A stretch of 64,000 bases of DNA from Schistosoma mansoni (Eukaryota > Platyhelminthes > Trematoda > Strigeidida > Schistosomatidae), in NCBI RefSeq assembly GCF_000237925.1, contig NW_017386042.1:682001-746000 (forward strand). The letters run 5' to 3'. How positions within the stretch are numbered: the first letter of the stretch is position 1; each line of letters opens with the position of its first letter. Shown here piece by piece: positions 45,501 through 55,398 of this stretch. The position numbers were made by a program, and so were the translations under genes. The notes beneath the pieces were generated by a model. That model was not told the origin of the DNA, ran no database searches, and was given only the letters and a program-made list of their open reading frames with translations.

Positions 45501-47011
45501 ACCTGTCATTGGTCAACGGCTACCATGGGACTGCATCTCCTCACGATGCTCCACTGCCTTGTGGATCAGACCTTTTGGTCAAAGGCTCGGGGTGTGGCCC
45601 CCTAAGTAAACCACCTGCTTCGGTTTGGGCACCCGGGCAGTATCACAGCCCACACACACACAAATAGTGTGGCGCATATGTACCTGGTGCCCTTTTGTAC
45701 CAATATATGTGTTTAAATAAATAAATAAATAAATAAACCAAGGAATTCTAACCGCTTGGAATCCAAACCTTACTGAGGAACCTGATGAAGGATGAAATAC
45801 ATGTCTGATCTTTTCTTCGAAATCTATAGTGAGAATGAATCACTTACACTTTACATGCTTGAGAATTATGACAACCATATTCTTAGTCTCTTCATTTGTC
45901 TTTCCTATTCACTCTGATATCTTTAGTGGATTTAGTTCTCTGTAGTATTCAGGAATCTGGAAGTTCAAATAAGTTGATTGTCGTATGTGACTTCCAATAA
46001 TTTTATGGCTATTCTAAAAACCGAAATTGACCATGAAACTTGCAACAACAGAGGCTAGTCATCTGTGGTACTCATTTGCATCCCATTGTTTGGAGAGGAA
46101 GTTAAAGTAGAATAAACCAATGAGGTTTAATAATAACCTTTAAAGTTACGAATATTTTTTGACGGACAGATCTATTTTTGTTAAGGTTAGTAAGGTGTTG
46201 AATAAAAGGTGCTGAAAAATCTTAAAAACAGGTTTAAATGAATCTCCCTAACGAAAGAGAGATCATATATTTGCTTCTTGCTGTTAATCTTAAATGCTGC
46301 TGTTAGGATTATCAGTCAGACAACTAGCTCGTCAGATTAACAAACAGATATTACACTATATTATATCTAAAGCAACGTGTTGAATAGGTTATAACAAACA
46401 GTGATAATAACAAGATTATTACAGCTACAGAATTCAAACTACGATCATCAAAGATTAAACTTTCGCCTGGATCCAAATTCTGGTTGTCAATGCGTAATTC
46501 TTGTAATCGGGTTAATCCTTCCAAGCCTTCAATTATACTGATACAATTTCGGCTGAGGAAACTATTTATTAAAGAAGAAGGATGAAAATACCTTTGAAAA
46601 CTTACAGCTTTTCTAACTTCTCCAATGAGTTCAAGTTTTCTATACGACTTATGTGATTATTTTGAAGATATAAATGTGTCAACTGGGATAGGTTTAAGTA
46701 TTTTGGTATAGATTTCAATTTATTGTCATATAGGTAGAGAACAGTTAGGCACTGGCAAAGAGCCATTTCATCACCCTGAATGTAAGAGAAAACGAGTGGT
46801 GAAGAAGATAACTAGGAGCGAAAATCAAAAGCAACTTAGTACATATGAAATATGATAATATTTCAGAGAATCTTACCAGTTCATCTAGATTTTTACCATT
46901 TAGGTATAAGTGTGTAATTTCTTTCAAGTACTTTTCAGATATCTCATAGATCTTATGTCTCTTCAACGCTGAAGTACTTTTGCACAATAATGCCACACTT
47001 GACTTCACCAT
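33485..47011 (-). CDS. PPP1R42: PPP1R42 (LRRC67)-like leucine-rich-repeat protein
   Basis: Six exons in reverse: 47011-46877, 46775-46606, 46561-46423, 45081-44847, 36812-36723, 33579-33485. All junction phases agree (0, 2, 0, 1, 1) and give 287 residues, close to the usual size. Residues 1-45 (ISEKYLKEITHLYLNGKNLD) fit the family's N-terminus. LRRs follow: LTVLYLYDNKLKSIPKYLN, LTHLYLQNNHISRIENLNSL, RNCISIIEGLEGLTRLQELR, SLICLDVSGNKLDTLQDL, ISLNVSNNSIQSIHDL. The LRR cap is FHIQGNPVMKTARARD ... EILDDKAISEPNRQFLENW. Family knowledge: PPP1R42 binds protein phosphatase 1 and tubulin and localises to centrosome and basal body. The first five exons are secure; the last is inferred from splice signals and phase. 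Introns up to 8 kb hold transposons. It converges with NitFhit. Confidence 0.88.
34440..35487 (+). pseudogene. Penelope-like retroelement relic
   Basis: A broken reverse transcriptase (SIKEIQINDGEMMTSFNVAA, YEQAKGTPTG, about 34600-34850; LRKPKDEMTKRKSEHYLQNK at about 35175-35235) is followed by the C-terminal endonuclease-associated region (RLHERQQDVKGHE; NERGHKFGWENVEIFDR to HIEMDPIY and TAA at 35485). The order RT then C-terminal region is that of Penelope-like elements. Several frameshifts; inactive. It lies in a PPP1R42 intron. Confidence 0.72.
35488..36722. other. Intron of the PPP1R42-like gene, no confident feature
   Basis: AT-rich. It contains a short run of CCCTAAA-like units at about 36077-36113 (too degenerate to call) and unassigned repeat-like sequence. 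Confidence 0.4.
36723..36812 (-). CDS. PPP1R42: PPP1R42-like gene, exon 5: LRR cap
   Basis: Acceptor TTTTCATATAG, donor TCAA/GTAAGT. With the split codon it encodes EILDDKAISEPNRQFLENWN, matching [20 protein letters not shown] of the human protein. It is separated from exon 4 by 8 kb of mostly transposon sequence. Confidence 0.9.
36813..37628. other. Intron sequence, nothing recognised
   Basis: AT-rich, without coding or repeat matches I can support. Confidence 0.45.
37629..37880 (-). repeat. tRNA-derived SINE carrying a hammerhead ribozyme
   Basis: On the reverse strand: a tRNA-like head (GGCTCAGTGGTCTATCGGTT, then CCTGGGTTGGAATCTC, with one change in the B-box), the hammerhead at 37731-37686, then the family 3' body (CCAGGTTTTCGATGGTGGTC to about 37629). 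The same body recurs at 13994-14110, 37990-38128 and 38329-38425. Confidence 0.82.
37686..37731 (-). ncRNA. Consensus-intact type I hammerhead ribozyme
   Basis: All core positions are present in 46 bases on the reverse strand: stem I GCACTG/CAGTGC (6 bp), CTGAGGA box, stem II GTCC/GGAC with loop CACAATA, GAAA, a 2-bp stem III (AC/GT with loop GGCA), and cleavage site GTC. Schistosome SM-alpha repeats are known to encode active hammerheads of this kind. Activity of this copy is inferred, not shown. Confidence 0.85.
37990..38425. repeat. Inverted pair of hammerhead-SINE bodies around a gap
   Basis: 37990-38128 carries the SINE body in reverse and 38329-38425 carries it forward (CAGGTTTTCCATGGTGGTCT ... 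CTATAATATCCACAAAACCC). The 200-N gap (38129-38328) lies between the arms. Confidence 0.8.
38757..38793 (-). ncRNA. Hammerhead-like motif of Penelope type
   Basis: The reverse strand gives CTGAAGA, then stem GTGCCTTA/TAAGTCAC (one mismatch) and CGAAACGTTAG. Core boxes are intact. Stem I pairing is not evident, so cleavage is uncertain. Confidence 0.5.
38845..39420 (+). mobile_element. RTE (SR2-like) endonuclease relic
   Basis: Broken frames resemble 28930-29500 (VEKKTYNLSLLGMSHTH; MYPPMMAVKMIEISF corresponding to the APTND region). It ends where an inverted family A copy begins. Confidence 0.65.
39425..42020 (-). mobile_element. Degenerate full-length family A non-LTR retrotransposon
   Basis: Read in reverse: the 5' end at about 42020 (GAAGCTGCTACCTTGACATA), an internal deletion of most of the endonuclease (41200-41440), then reverse transcriptase ([40 protein letters not shown] at 40690-40560), the LGSL/SKCK region (40300-40100) and the 3' UTR (39425-39620). 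Many stops. Confidence 0.8.
42798..43323 (+). repeat. Family S SINE-like retroposon with 11-bp target-site duplication
   Basis: A complete copy, GCCCCCAAATGCCCTGGTAT to a tail of AAATAAATAAATAATAAT. ATGAAGTCGGA at 42787-42797 is repeated at 43324-43334. It is inserted into an RTE relic whose frame continues on both sides, which fixes both ends precisely. Confidence 0.93.
44060..44340 (+). repeat. Family S fragment
   Basis: The central part of the family only (GAAGTCCTACTCAATGCC to CTTTAGGTCAAGGGGTCCGG). No target duplication was seen. Confidence 0.85.
44847..45081 (-). CDS. PPP1R42: PPP1R42-like gene, exon 4: LRRs
   Basis: Acceptor CAACTTGATAG, donor CTGG/GTAAGT, phase 0 in and phase 1 out. 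It encodes SLICLDVSGNKLDTLQDL and NLKEFHIQGNPVMKTARARD. The frame stays open past the donor by chance. Confidence 0.92.
45217..45735 (+). repeat. Family S SINE-like retroposon with target-site duplication
   Basis: A complete copy ending in AAATAAATAAATAAATAA. AACCAAG at 45210-45216 is repeated at 45736-45742. It lies in intron 3 of the PPP1R42-like gene. Confidence 0.92.
46423..46561 (-). CDS. PPP1R42: PPP1R42-like gene, exon 3: LRR
   Basis: Acceptor AATAAATAG, donor GCT/GTAATA, phase 2 in and phase 0 out. It encodes RNCISIIEGLEGLTRLQELR and LDPGESLIFDDRSLNSVA, like [20 protein letters not shown] in the human protein. Confidence 0.93.
46606..46775 (-). CDS. PPP1R42: PPP1R42-like gene, exon 2: LRRs
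   Basis: Acceptor CTTACATTCAG, donor AAGCT/GTAAGT, phase 0 in and 2 out. It encodes CLTVLYLYDNKLKSIP and LTHLYLQNNHISRIENLNSL. Confidence 0.93.
46877..47011 (-). CDS. PPP1R42: PPP1R42-like gene, exon 1
   Basis: Starts at ATG 47011-47009 (MVKSSVALLC), which aligns with MVRLTLDLIA of the human protein. Ends KNLDEL at donor CTG/GTAAGA, 45 codons. Confidence 0.9.
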
Positions 47012-47576
47012 ACGGTTATTTGTTATTATTGCTAAAAATTGTTTAATTCATGCAGTGATTCTAAAATGATTTAAATAGAATAATGATTATAGTACTAAAA
47101 ACCTTATTGAGCAGAAATGATGAACTGATTTTCCCTTTGGATCTGGGTCTCAACTAAAGTAGACTGTCTTCATATGTGAAAAGATGCAGCTCTTGCATTG
47201 ATCCTTCGAAAATCTGAGAACAAATAGTTGGTTATCGTTATTAATAGCAACTGGAGAAAGAGTTGGAAATGAATTCTTATATTAATGACAGGTTACAGAA
47301 GCATTCTCTATGAGCTTAAATTGAAAGTTATAAGTTTGTCAAGAAAGCATAGAGCTTTACGACGACAGCAACACGGGTGGTGCGACAAACATATATTATT
47401 AAGGTAGAGATTCACAGAATAATGTCGCGCTTCGCATCGCTGAACTTACCAGGACCAAAGAAAGACAAAATTACTGAGTGTATAAATAAACGTGATTTGT
47501 AGGATGCGGCTGATGCAATGGTATATATAGTCAATTGAACAGAACATCCCATAGTACATAGGTATACTGATTAGGT
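47012..47576. other. Upstream flank of the PPP1R42-like gene
   Basis: It should hold the promoter and 5' UTR, but I see no clear element. Confidence 0.4.
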
Positions 47577-47587
47577 ATATCTTTCAT

Positions 47588-48322
47588 GCCCCCCAAGTGC
47601 CGTGGTACGGCTGAGAGTGGGGACGACCCGCCCTCTCTCTCGAAATGTTCTCACACGGCCACGCGTATACAGCCACTACCAGAGAAATCCTCCTTACTGC
47701 CTTCTCGCGGCCTTACTGTATTTTACAAAATTGAGAGGATGCAAAGAGAATATCCGGCACTTTAACCGGGTTGGTGGACACCACGAGTCCACCTAAGGGA
47801 GTTGGAAAACCATGATTCGAAACCAATGGTGCACATGGGCCTCACTACCCTGAGGAAACAAATGGAGTATGAACTAATTGTTCGTCACCGACTACCATCA
47901 GACTGTATCTATTTACGTTGCTCCACTGTTTGAGGGTCAGACCTTTAGGTCAGTCTCGGGATGTGTCCACCTAAGAAAACCATTTGCTTCGGTCCGTGCA
48001 CCCGGACAGCATCACAACCCGTAAACAATCAAAATGAAATGACAATTTTCTGTAAAGCACCCCAAACAACCAATAAAGGGGAAATAAAGGCGAACAAAGG
48101 GGAAATAAAGGGGAAAATGCATTGAGAAATAGGGGGGAAATAAAGCGGAAATGCGCCAAAATGTCTGCTTTTTCGAGGAATTTCCCCTTTATGTCGCTCT
48201 GTTTTTCAAATGTTGCCGATTTTTACCCTAAATATCCGACGAATATGTGCGCACATATATATCTGGTGTCCCCTTGTACCAATATTTATATGTTTAAACA
48301 AGAAATAATGAAATAATGATGA
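47588..48322 (+). repeat. Family S SINE-like retroposon with internal foreign segment
   Basis: Complete ends with an 11-bp target duplication ATATCTTTCAT (47577-47587 and 48323-48333). About 200 bases (roughly 48035-48245) absent from other copies interrupt the 3' third. They are purine-rich and repetitive (AATAAAGGGGAAATAAAGG) with a complementary TTTCCCCTTT further on. Confidence 0.88.
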
Positions 48323-48333
48323 ATATCTTTCAT

Positions 48334-49053
48334 AATTCTAACCCTTGACTTTAGAATCCGTTCCGGCATATCTCCTTGTTCAAAACGACAAATGTCTGCA
48401 TATGTTTCATATTACAAGTGTGATCAGATGTATTTGGAGTAAAATGTCCTAAACATATCTTCATTTAAGTTCCAACAGGTCCTAAGAAACGCTCACAAGA
48501 CCCGGAAGCTCAGTATCGACTGCATTTCAGTCAGCTGTGGTTTACACACAGATATATTTCTTGAAAACATATTTATAGAATGAGCCAGAGATAAGACTCA
48601 ATGAAGTCTTAACTTTGTTATCTTTAATTACTTAGCAAACGAACACGCAAAAGACAAATATGAAAATTGAGTAGCAGAAGAATGCCAACAAGACCGTACT
48701 TCGCCAGTAACTTTGACAGACTAAAATCAGTCTTGGGAAGCTCGTCTCACTGCTCACAGGAGTCACACCACGATTGAAACCAGCGGGCGAGGGTATGTCA
48801 CACATTCCCGCCATTCCACTTGGCAACCAATTAGATCAAATGGTTCAAATCAGATCTATGCATTTGTGATGTGATGTGATGTGTGTATCTTCGGCACTAC
48901 TATAAGCCAGTGTTGATACCTCGTTTCTCTCTGAGTTCCGCTTCACTTAGTTTATAGTTTTTCCGAATTTCTATTACTGAAAACGGCCTGGTATTCCTTC
49001 TTTTTACTATATCTGTATTGTTTATGTTAGTTCAGTGAACGGGATTAAATTCT
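48334..49053. other. No confident feature
   Basis: Contains a short TGTGA microsatellite-like run at about 48865-48885. No gene is recognised. Confidence 0.4.
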
Positions 49054-49305
49054 TCATAGTTTTCCACCATGGAGGAATGTGTTGAGTTGGTAGTATTGTA
49101 GGTTTTCATGTTCCGAATACCAGATAGCAAATCCATTGTCTCGAAATTCGATTTTTAATAATTCCATCTTATTATTGTGATCGTCAGCGTTTCTAGTACT
49201 AAACTGAGCCGCTGAAGATTGAGAGGTCCCTTTGTTCACTTTGCATGCTTTCCACTTTTGTTCGAGTTCATTGTAGTCCCTCAGACCTACCACTGTTGTC
49301 AACAA
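49054..49305 (-). CDS. Hypothetical ORF beside the gypsy element
   Basis: 83 codons (LRDYNELEQKWKACKVNKG, KMELLKIEFRDNGFAIWYSE). Its composition is protein-like and charged, unlike most random AT-rich ORFs here, but I recognise no domain. It could be an exon, part of a transposon, or chance. Confidence 0.25.
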   Translation of the reverse strand: MLTTVVGLRDYNELEQKWKACKVNKGTSQSSAAQFSTRNADDHNNKMELLKIEFRDNGFAIWYSEHENLQYYQLNTFLHGGKL

Positions 49306-49365
49306 GCCTTTTATTAATTATCGTTTGGTGTACTAATAAGTCGTAAAGGCTTACTTACTTACTTA

Positions 49366-49610
49366 TGAAGATACGACTAGCATTCTAGTTTGGCAACTAG
49401 CAACCAGTAACATCTTCTATATTCGAAGCGTCTGCTCTAATCTGGCTACTGAACGTAGGAGCTGTGTCCCACGCTGGGTTATAACGTGATCTGGTACGGA
49501 TGCATGACCGAACGCCTTCAGTTAAACACGTCCACTTAAAAAAATGTGGTCAGCATCCAATGTCGAACACTTAAAGAGCTATTGATTTTGGGGAATTATT
49601 TACAGCTACA
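49366..49610 (-). repeat. 3' LTR of the gypsy element
   Basis: Shares CGTGATCTGGTxCGGATGCA and following sequence with 54028-54354, but lacks a block present there. Confidence 0.88.
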
Positions 49611-50038
49611 GATCACCCCCCCCCTAGTGAGGTAGTGATGCCCCTAAGACGTGACCAGCCAGAAGTTTAATCCCAACGAGTTTGTCGTTGGTAAACACTC
49701 TTCTGATAGCTTGCTATGTTTAGCAGCGTCTGGACGTCTTTCCTTACACTAAAGGACCATATAGTACAACATAGTAATAAAGAAACAAAGTACAATGAAA
49801 ATTTCGGTTCCTTGTGAAACTTCGTCGTTCTTCTCCAGCTCTCCTGGAAATGAAAAAAAATAGAACGCGTGAGTGCATGTCAAAATACAAAGGGAATTCG
49901 AGATAAATTTTGTGTCCTACGTGGAATAGTCGTTTAGATGTTCTGGAGATCTTACCCTTCTTCCAGAACGCGCTGTCTTAAGTTTATCTTACGACGTTGA
50001 CGAAGTATCAAGGTATGTGTCGGGTGTCGTGTGTGGTA

Positions 50039-52990
50039 CTACAGGTGTAGGACCGTGTCGTTCGATTGTACAGAAGGAAAATCGATGTAGATAGGGTTTC
50101 CCTTTAAGTACGCTGCTTTGAGTCGACCGATACTAATACTATCGTTCGTGCCGTTCTCATCGACTACATAGTACTTAGGTTCACACTGAAGAACTTTGAA
50201 GGGTCCTTCGTGCGCTGGTTCGAGAGGTCGTCGATGTGAGTCTCTACGAACGAAGACGTATGTACTATGTCGTAAGTCAGGTTGAACGAAAACATCAGCT
50301 GATTGCGCTCGAGTGTAAACAGGTTTAGCTGAACGCAATGCGTTTGTAAGCCTGCTCGTGTAAGAGTTCAGATCCATGTTTGATGAAGAAGCCGAAGGAC
50401 CCACGAATTCTCCTGGAAGTCGGAGTGTCGTTCCATAAACGAGTTGAGATGCAGTGTATCCAATGTCAGCCTTCACTGCATTGCAGATACCAAGTAAGAC
50501 GAGTGGAAGAGCGTCTGTCCACTGTGAAACGTTTGTAGCTGATAGTGAAGCTTTTAGTTGCCGATGAAAACGTTTTACTAACCCGTTTGCTTGTGGGTGG
50601 TAGGCGGTCGTTCGGAAACGAGTGATTCCTAATAGTGTGGTCAGACAACGGAAAAATGCAGATTCGAACTGGCGTCCGCGGTCTGCAGCGATTGTTGAAG
50701 GGCAGCCAAAATTTGCTACCCATCGTTCGACGAAGGCGCGAGCCACTGTTTCAGCAGTAATGTCCTTAATAGGTACTGCTTCTGGCCATTGAGTGAAACG
50801 GTCTATGCATGTTAAGAGATATGAATATCCGTTTGAATCGGGTAAGGGTTCTACCAAATGCAGATGAACATGGTCGAAACGAGGATCAGGGGTTTTGAAA
50901 CAGCCTAAGGGACATTTTTTGTGTCTAATGACCTTAGATTTCTGGCAGCTTACACAGGAGCGTCCCCACTCCCTCACGTCTTTATTCATACCAGGCCAGC
51001 AAAACCGTTCGGCCATAAGCTTGATGGATGCACGAACACCTGGATGAGAAAGATTGTGCAACGTATTGAAGACGTTGCGTCGATAATGTTTCGGCACAAT
51101 TTGGCGACCCCTACCTGTAGATTTGTCACATAGTAAGGTTTCCTTACCTGTTCCCATCTGTTTAAAATGCAGTTTTATGGTTGTTGAGGATAACTCGTTC
51201 TGAAGACCAGAGTCTTCTTTTTGAAGCTGGGCGAGTTTAAGAAGGTTGATTCCCTGGAAACTGTTCAAGGAACTTATTCGAGACAAAGCGTCTGCGACTA
51301 CATTGTTTGCTCCAGAAATGTGTTGTGTATCGGAGGTAAACTGCGAAATGTAGTCGAGTTGTCAAGACTCTCGGGGTGAATATTTATCTGAAGATGAACT
51401 TAAAGAGAAGGTGAAAGGTTTATGGTCGGTAAGAAGCGTGAATTCTCTTCCTTCGATGGAATGTTGGAAATGCCGTACAGCACAATACATAGCTAGGAGT
51501 TCCCTACCGAAAGTGCTGTACCTAGATTCAGCGTTTAACAACCATCTCGAGAAAAATCCTAAAAGTTGCCAAGAGTTGTTAAGCCATTGTTGTAAGACTC
51601 CGATTGCTGAGTCGGATGCGTCTACGGCGATACTAATGAGTGCCTGAGTGTCTTGATGTGCGAGCAGGGTTGCCTTAGCGATATGTTCCTTCATTGTGGA
51701 GTATGCTTTTTGAGCGGTGTCGTCTAGATTAATTGATTTCGCATTCCTATGAAGTTGGTCGGTTAACAATTTCACAAGGGACGCGCATTTAGGTATGAAC
51801 CGTCTGTAGAAACTTACAAGGCCGTTGAAGGTGCGCAACTGCTTGATCATGGTCGGTTCTGGGTAATCCAGAATGGCCGCCATTTTGCTTCTAAGGGGTA
51901 GGATGCCTTGGGCATCAATAGTGTGTCCTAAGAAGTCTAATGAGTTGGTTCCGATTTGGCATTTCTGAATGTTCACAGTAAAGCCATGGAGTCGTTCGAA
52001 AACAATGTCCAGAAGCTGGAGATGTGATTCTCTGTCTGGACTTGCTATTAGGAAGTCATCAACATACGCATGTACGAAGTTGAAACCTCGGAATACGTCA
52101 TCTATGAACCTCTGAAAGGTCTGATCAGCATTCCTTAGATGGAAAGGCATTTGCAAGAATTCGTAGAGGCCGAAAGGAGTTATAATGGCGATTTTCGGAA
52201 TGTCGTCAGCAGTCATGGGGATTTGGTTATAGGCTTTAACCAAGTCGATTTTCGAAAAGACAGTTGTACCCCTCAAGATAGCTGTCAAATCGTGAATGTG
52301 AGGTAACGGGTAACGATCGGGAATGGTTTTCGCATTCAGACGCCGATAACCACCAGTTGGACGCCAATCCTTGCAGTCCTTTTCAGGGGCCATGTGCAAG
52401 GGAGATGACCATGAGCTATTTGACGGTCGAATAATTCCTAAGTCTATCATGTGGTAGAATTCGTTTTTAGCCAACCTAAGCTTTTCGGGAGCCAGTCGGC
52501 GTGCTTTAGAAAATACAGGTAGTCCTGTGTTCTAGATGTGACGTGTTACATTGCTGGTTACACACGGCAATTTCGGTTGTGGTTGATATAACCCGGAGTA
52601 TTTATCGAGTAATGGTTGATATAAGGGGTCTATGACGTGCTTAATTGTGACTGGGGATAATCTGCAACCAGAAAAAGGAGTTACGCAAACAGATAACTTA
52701 GTGTTTCCGTCTATTAACCTTCGTTTGCGTGTGTCGATGAGTCGATTGTGGTATTGTAGCAGGTCTATACTAATGATTGGCCTAGAAACATCTGTAACAA
52801 TGAATATCCAGTGAATGGGTTTACTTAAACCTACATTAAGGTAAACGTACCTTTTCCCATATGTGGCGATCGGTTTTCCGTTTGCCGCCTGTAAGCTTAA
52901 AACAGACTCGTGAAGCATGTCGTTAGAATTCGCGGGAAGAACGCTAACTTCTGCGCCAGTGTCGACGAGGTAGCGAACTTTCGTTGTCAC
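50039..52990 (-). pseudogene. Gypsy pol: protease, RT, RNase H, integrase with two nonsense codons
   Basis: One frame from 52990 to 50039, broken by TAG at 52534-52532 and TGA at 51364-51362. In order: aspartic protease VRYLVDTGAEVSVLP; RT with FSKIDLVKAYNQIPM and catalytic HAYVDDFLIASPD; RNase H AVDASDSAIG and LLTDHKPFTF; integrase zinc domain HPGVRASIKLMAERF with CVSCQKSK; integrase core TCIDRFTQWPEA and AADRGRQFESAFF. The position of the third acidic residue reads YHPQANGLVKRFHR, where the family has Glu, so Lys replaces a catalytic residue. The tail has YVFVRRDSHRRPLEPAHEGP. Besides the stops, this point alone should abolish integration. Confidence 0.92.
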
Positions 52991-53105
52991 ATCCGTGACG
53001 TATAAGAGGTGGCTATGCTCGCCGGCTACGGTTACCGTTAACGCGTGCCGGCTGGGAAGTTTCCCGAGTTTTTTTTGTGTCAGTCACCTTAGAGATCGGG
53101 TAATT

Positions 53106-53815
53106 TCAGGGCTTCCTGAAATTTCTAGAAGACTTGCCATACTGGTTATTATACCCGCACCAGTCGGGGTTATCTGTCTCTCGTGGTCTAGAGACAGACC
53201 GTCTACATGAAACACTTCTTCGCGGGGTTTGTGACCGTCTACGGTCACTACGAAATCGCGTGAGTGTATGACATAATTCGGTGATGCCATTCGGGGTCGT
53301 TTGAGGTTTTTCTTTTACTGAAAAAACTTCGGCGTTAGTACATTTTGTGATTTCTAAAATGCGGTCGGCGGATGCAGCCAGTTCATCTACGGCGTTGTTT
53401 TGGAACGAGACCAGAACTGCTTGCACCTGTTGAGGAAGTTGAGACAAGAAAAGTTGTCTGAATAGTCCATCATCGAAAGTTCGTTGGCCGATAACTTCTC
53501 TCATCCTTAGCAACATGTCTGTCGTAGAACCATGTTGCAGGTCGATATTATTAAGGAGTTGTCGATCGGTTAGGTCTCCGCGTTTAAGAATCGATCGTTT
53601 CAGAGTTTCGTAAGGTACCGAAACATCACTAGTAAACATACTAGGTGTTACGTACCTGTTAAATTCGCGCGGCAGTGCCTTGACAACCGCCAAGAACTGT
53701 GTGCGTGAGTCCGTAATGCCGTGCCCGCAAAAGTCAGCTTCTGCGTAGCAGAACCAGGCTTCGATATTTTCCGGCCAAAAAGACGTTAACTGAATCGAGG
53801 GTGAGGGGGATAGTC
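53106..53815 (-). pseudogene. Gypsy gag, 5' end degraded
   Basis: Open from about 53815 (IQLTSFWPENIEAWFCYAEA) through LPREFNRYVTPSM, YETLKRSILKRGDLTD, LFLSQLPQQVQAVLVSFQNN, DELAASADRILE. This is a compact gag without a standard zinc knuckle (DWCGYNNQYGKSSRNFRKPC is a degraded version). A start codon is not obvious. It lies one frame off from pol, as frameshifting elements do, or by mutation. Confidence 0.82.
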
Positions 53816-54027
53816 TTTAACTTAAATACTTTTGGTGTCTATTCCGTCATAGTGAAAAATCAAGTATTATAATGAACAAAAATAAATAAAGTATATCCGA
53901 AAACTCAAAAAATATGTATCACAATGTATAAAAGTCAAATAAAGTAAATCAATGAATAATGAAGTTCCAAAAAGGAACAGACTCACTGTTTATACGTTTG
54001 GTGTAGCAGATCACGTCGGGTCACCAC

Positions 54028-54354
54028 TGAAGATACTACCAGTATTGCAGTTTGACAACTATTAACCAGTAACGCCTTCTATAATCGAATCGTCCCCCAA
54101 CCAGTTAAAGTCAGAAGTCAGAAGCGAAAAGGTTGGAAGATATATTTGATGCGTTATCAATATATCGAGGAGCGATTGATCTAATCTGGCTAGTGATCGT
54201 AGGAGATGTTTCCCACGCTGTGCTGTAACGTGATCTGGTGCGGATGCATGACCGAACGCCTTCAGTTAAACAAGTCCACTTAAAACAATGTGGTCAGCAT
54301 CCAATGTCAAACACTTAAAAAGATATTGGTTTTGAGGAATAATTAACAGCTACA
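54028..54354 (-). repeat. 5' LTR of the gypsy element
   Basis: 327 bases; see the element entry. Reverse strand starts TGTAGCTGTTAATTATTCC. Confidence 0.88.
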
Positions 54355-54606
54355 GCAGATTGACTTATTTGTTGCTCACAACCAGGGTGAATGTTTAGCA
54401 ATCCTAATTTGGCTATATGTAACAAAGAAAATTCAAGCAAGTGAAATTCACCATTTATAAAGTCGAAAATAGACCAAAATCAGAGTTTCAAGCTCCCAAA
54501 TAACTTACACATGAATCACCTCCCTAGTTATGGAAGTAATGAACATGGGTGTTGGTAGACGTTTGTAAATTGTAGATTGAAGCAATTGAGCGTTAAACTA
54601 TTCATG

Positions 54607-54835
54607 AATATATATATATATATATATATATATTCNNNNNNNNNNNNNNNNNNNNNNNNNNNNNNNNNNNNNNNNNNNNNNNNNNNNNNNNNNNNNNNNN
54701 NNNNNNNNNNNNNNNNNNNNNNNNNNNNNNNNNNNNNNNNNNNNNNNNNNNNNNNNNNNNNNNNNNNNNNNNNNNNNNNNNNNNNNNNNNNNNNNNNNNN
54801 NNNNNNNNNNNNNNNNNNNNNNNNNNNNNNNNNNN

Positions 54836-54865
<30 letters not shown>
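54607..54865. repeat. TA microsatellite spanning a gap
   Basis: TA repeats at 54607-54633 and 54836-54865 flank the 200-N gap. The true length is unknown. Confidence 0.9.
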
Positions 54866-54867
<2 letters not shown>

Positions 54868-54883
54868 ACCGTAAACAGTTCTA

Positions 54884-55398
54884 CACCAAATGCCTTGATA
54901 CGGCTGAAAGTAGGGAGAGTCCGCTCTCCCTCGAAAACCGCTCTCACATGGTCACGCGTATATAGCCTCTGTCAGGGAAGTCCTACTCAATGCCTTCTCG
55001 TGGCGGGGGTGTTGTTCACGAAAGTGAGAGGACGAAAAGCAAATGTACGGCGCGTTAACCGGGTTGGTGGACACCACGAGTCCACCTAGGAGAGTTGGAA
55101 AACCCTCATTCCAAACCAATGCTCCACATGGGTTCCAGTATCCTAAGGGAACAAATGGCGTATGAATCAATCGTCGGTCACCGGCTACCATGGAACGGCA
55201 TCTCCTCACGATGCTCCACTGCCTTGTGGATCAGACCTTTAGGTCAAAGGCTCGGGGTGTGGGCACCTAAGTAAACCACCTGCTTCAGTTTGGGCACCTG
55301 GGCAGTATCCCAGCCCTCATACAAATCAAATGAGATTTGTGCGGCGCATATGTATCTGGTGCCCCTATGTACCAATGTTTTTGTGTTTAAATAAATAA
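54884..55398 (+). repeat. Family S SINE-like retroposon
   Basis: A complete copy, ACCAAATGCCTTGATACGGC to TTTAAATAAATAAG. It is very similar to 42798-43323 over its whole length, so one or both are young. No clear target duplication; it sits next to the microsatellite. Confidence 0.88.

Larger units (their letters stand above)
49366..54354 (-). mobile_element. Full-length, inactivated Ty3/gypsy LTR retrotransposon
   Basis: LTRs at 54028-54354 (5') and 49366-49610 (3') start TGTAGCTGTxAATxATTCC and end TATCTTCA. The 5' LTR has about 80 extra bases (54080-54165). Next to the 5' LTR is a primer-binding region (GTGGTGACCCGACGTGATC), next to the 3' LTR a polypurine tract (GGGGGGGGGGTGATC). Gag, protease, RT, RNase H and integrase follow in the order of Ty3/gypsy. 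Flanking bases (ACTTA and GCAGA) are not a target duplication. The LTRs have diverged clearly, so this is an old copy. Confidence 0.92.

Noticed and set aside
54577-55089. 170-codon ORF through the TA repeat
   Set aside because: It consists of TA microsatellite, N and SINE sequence.
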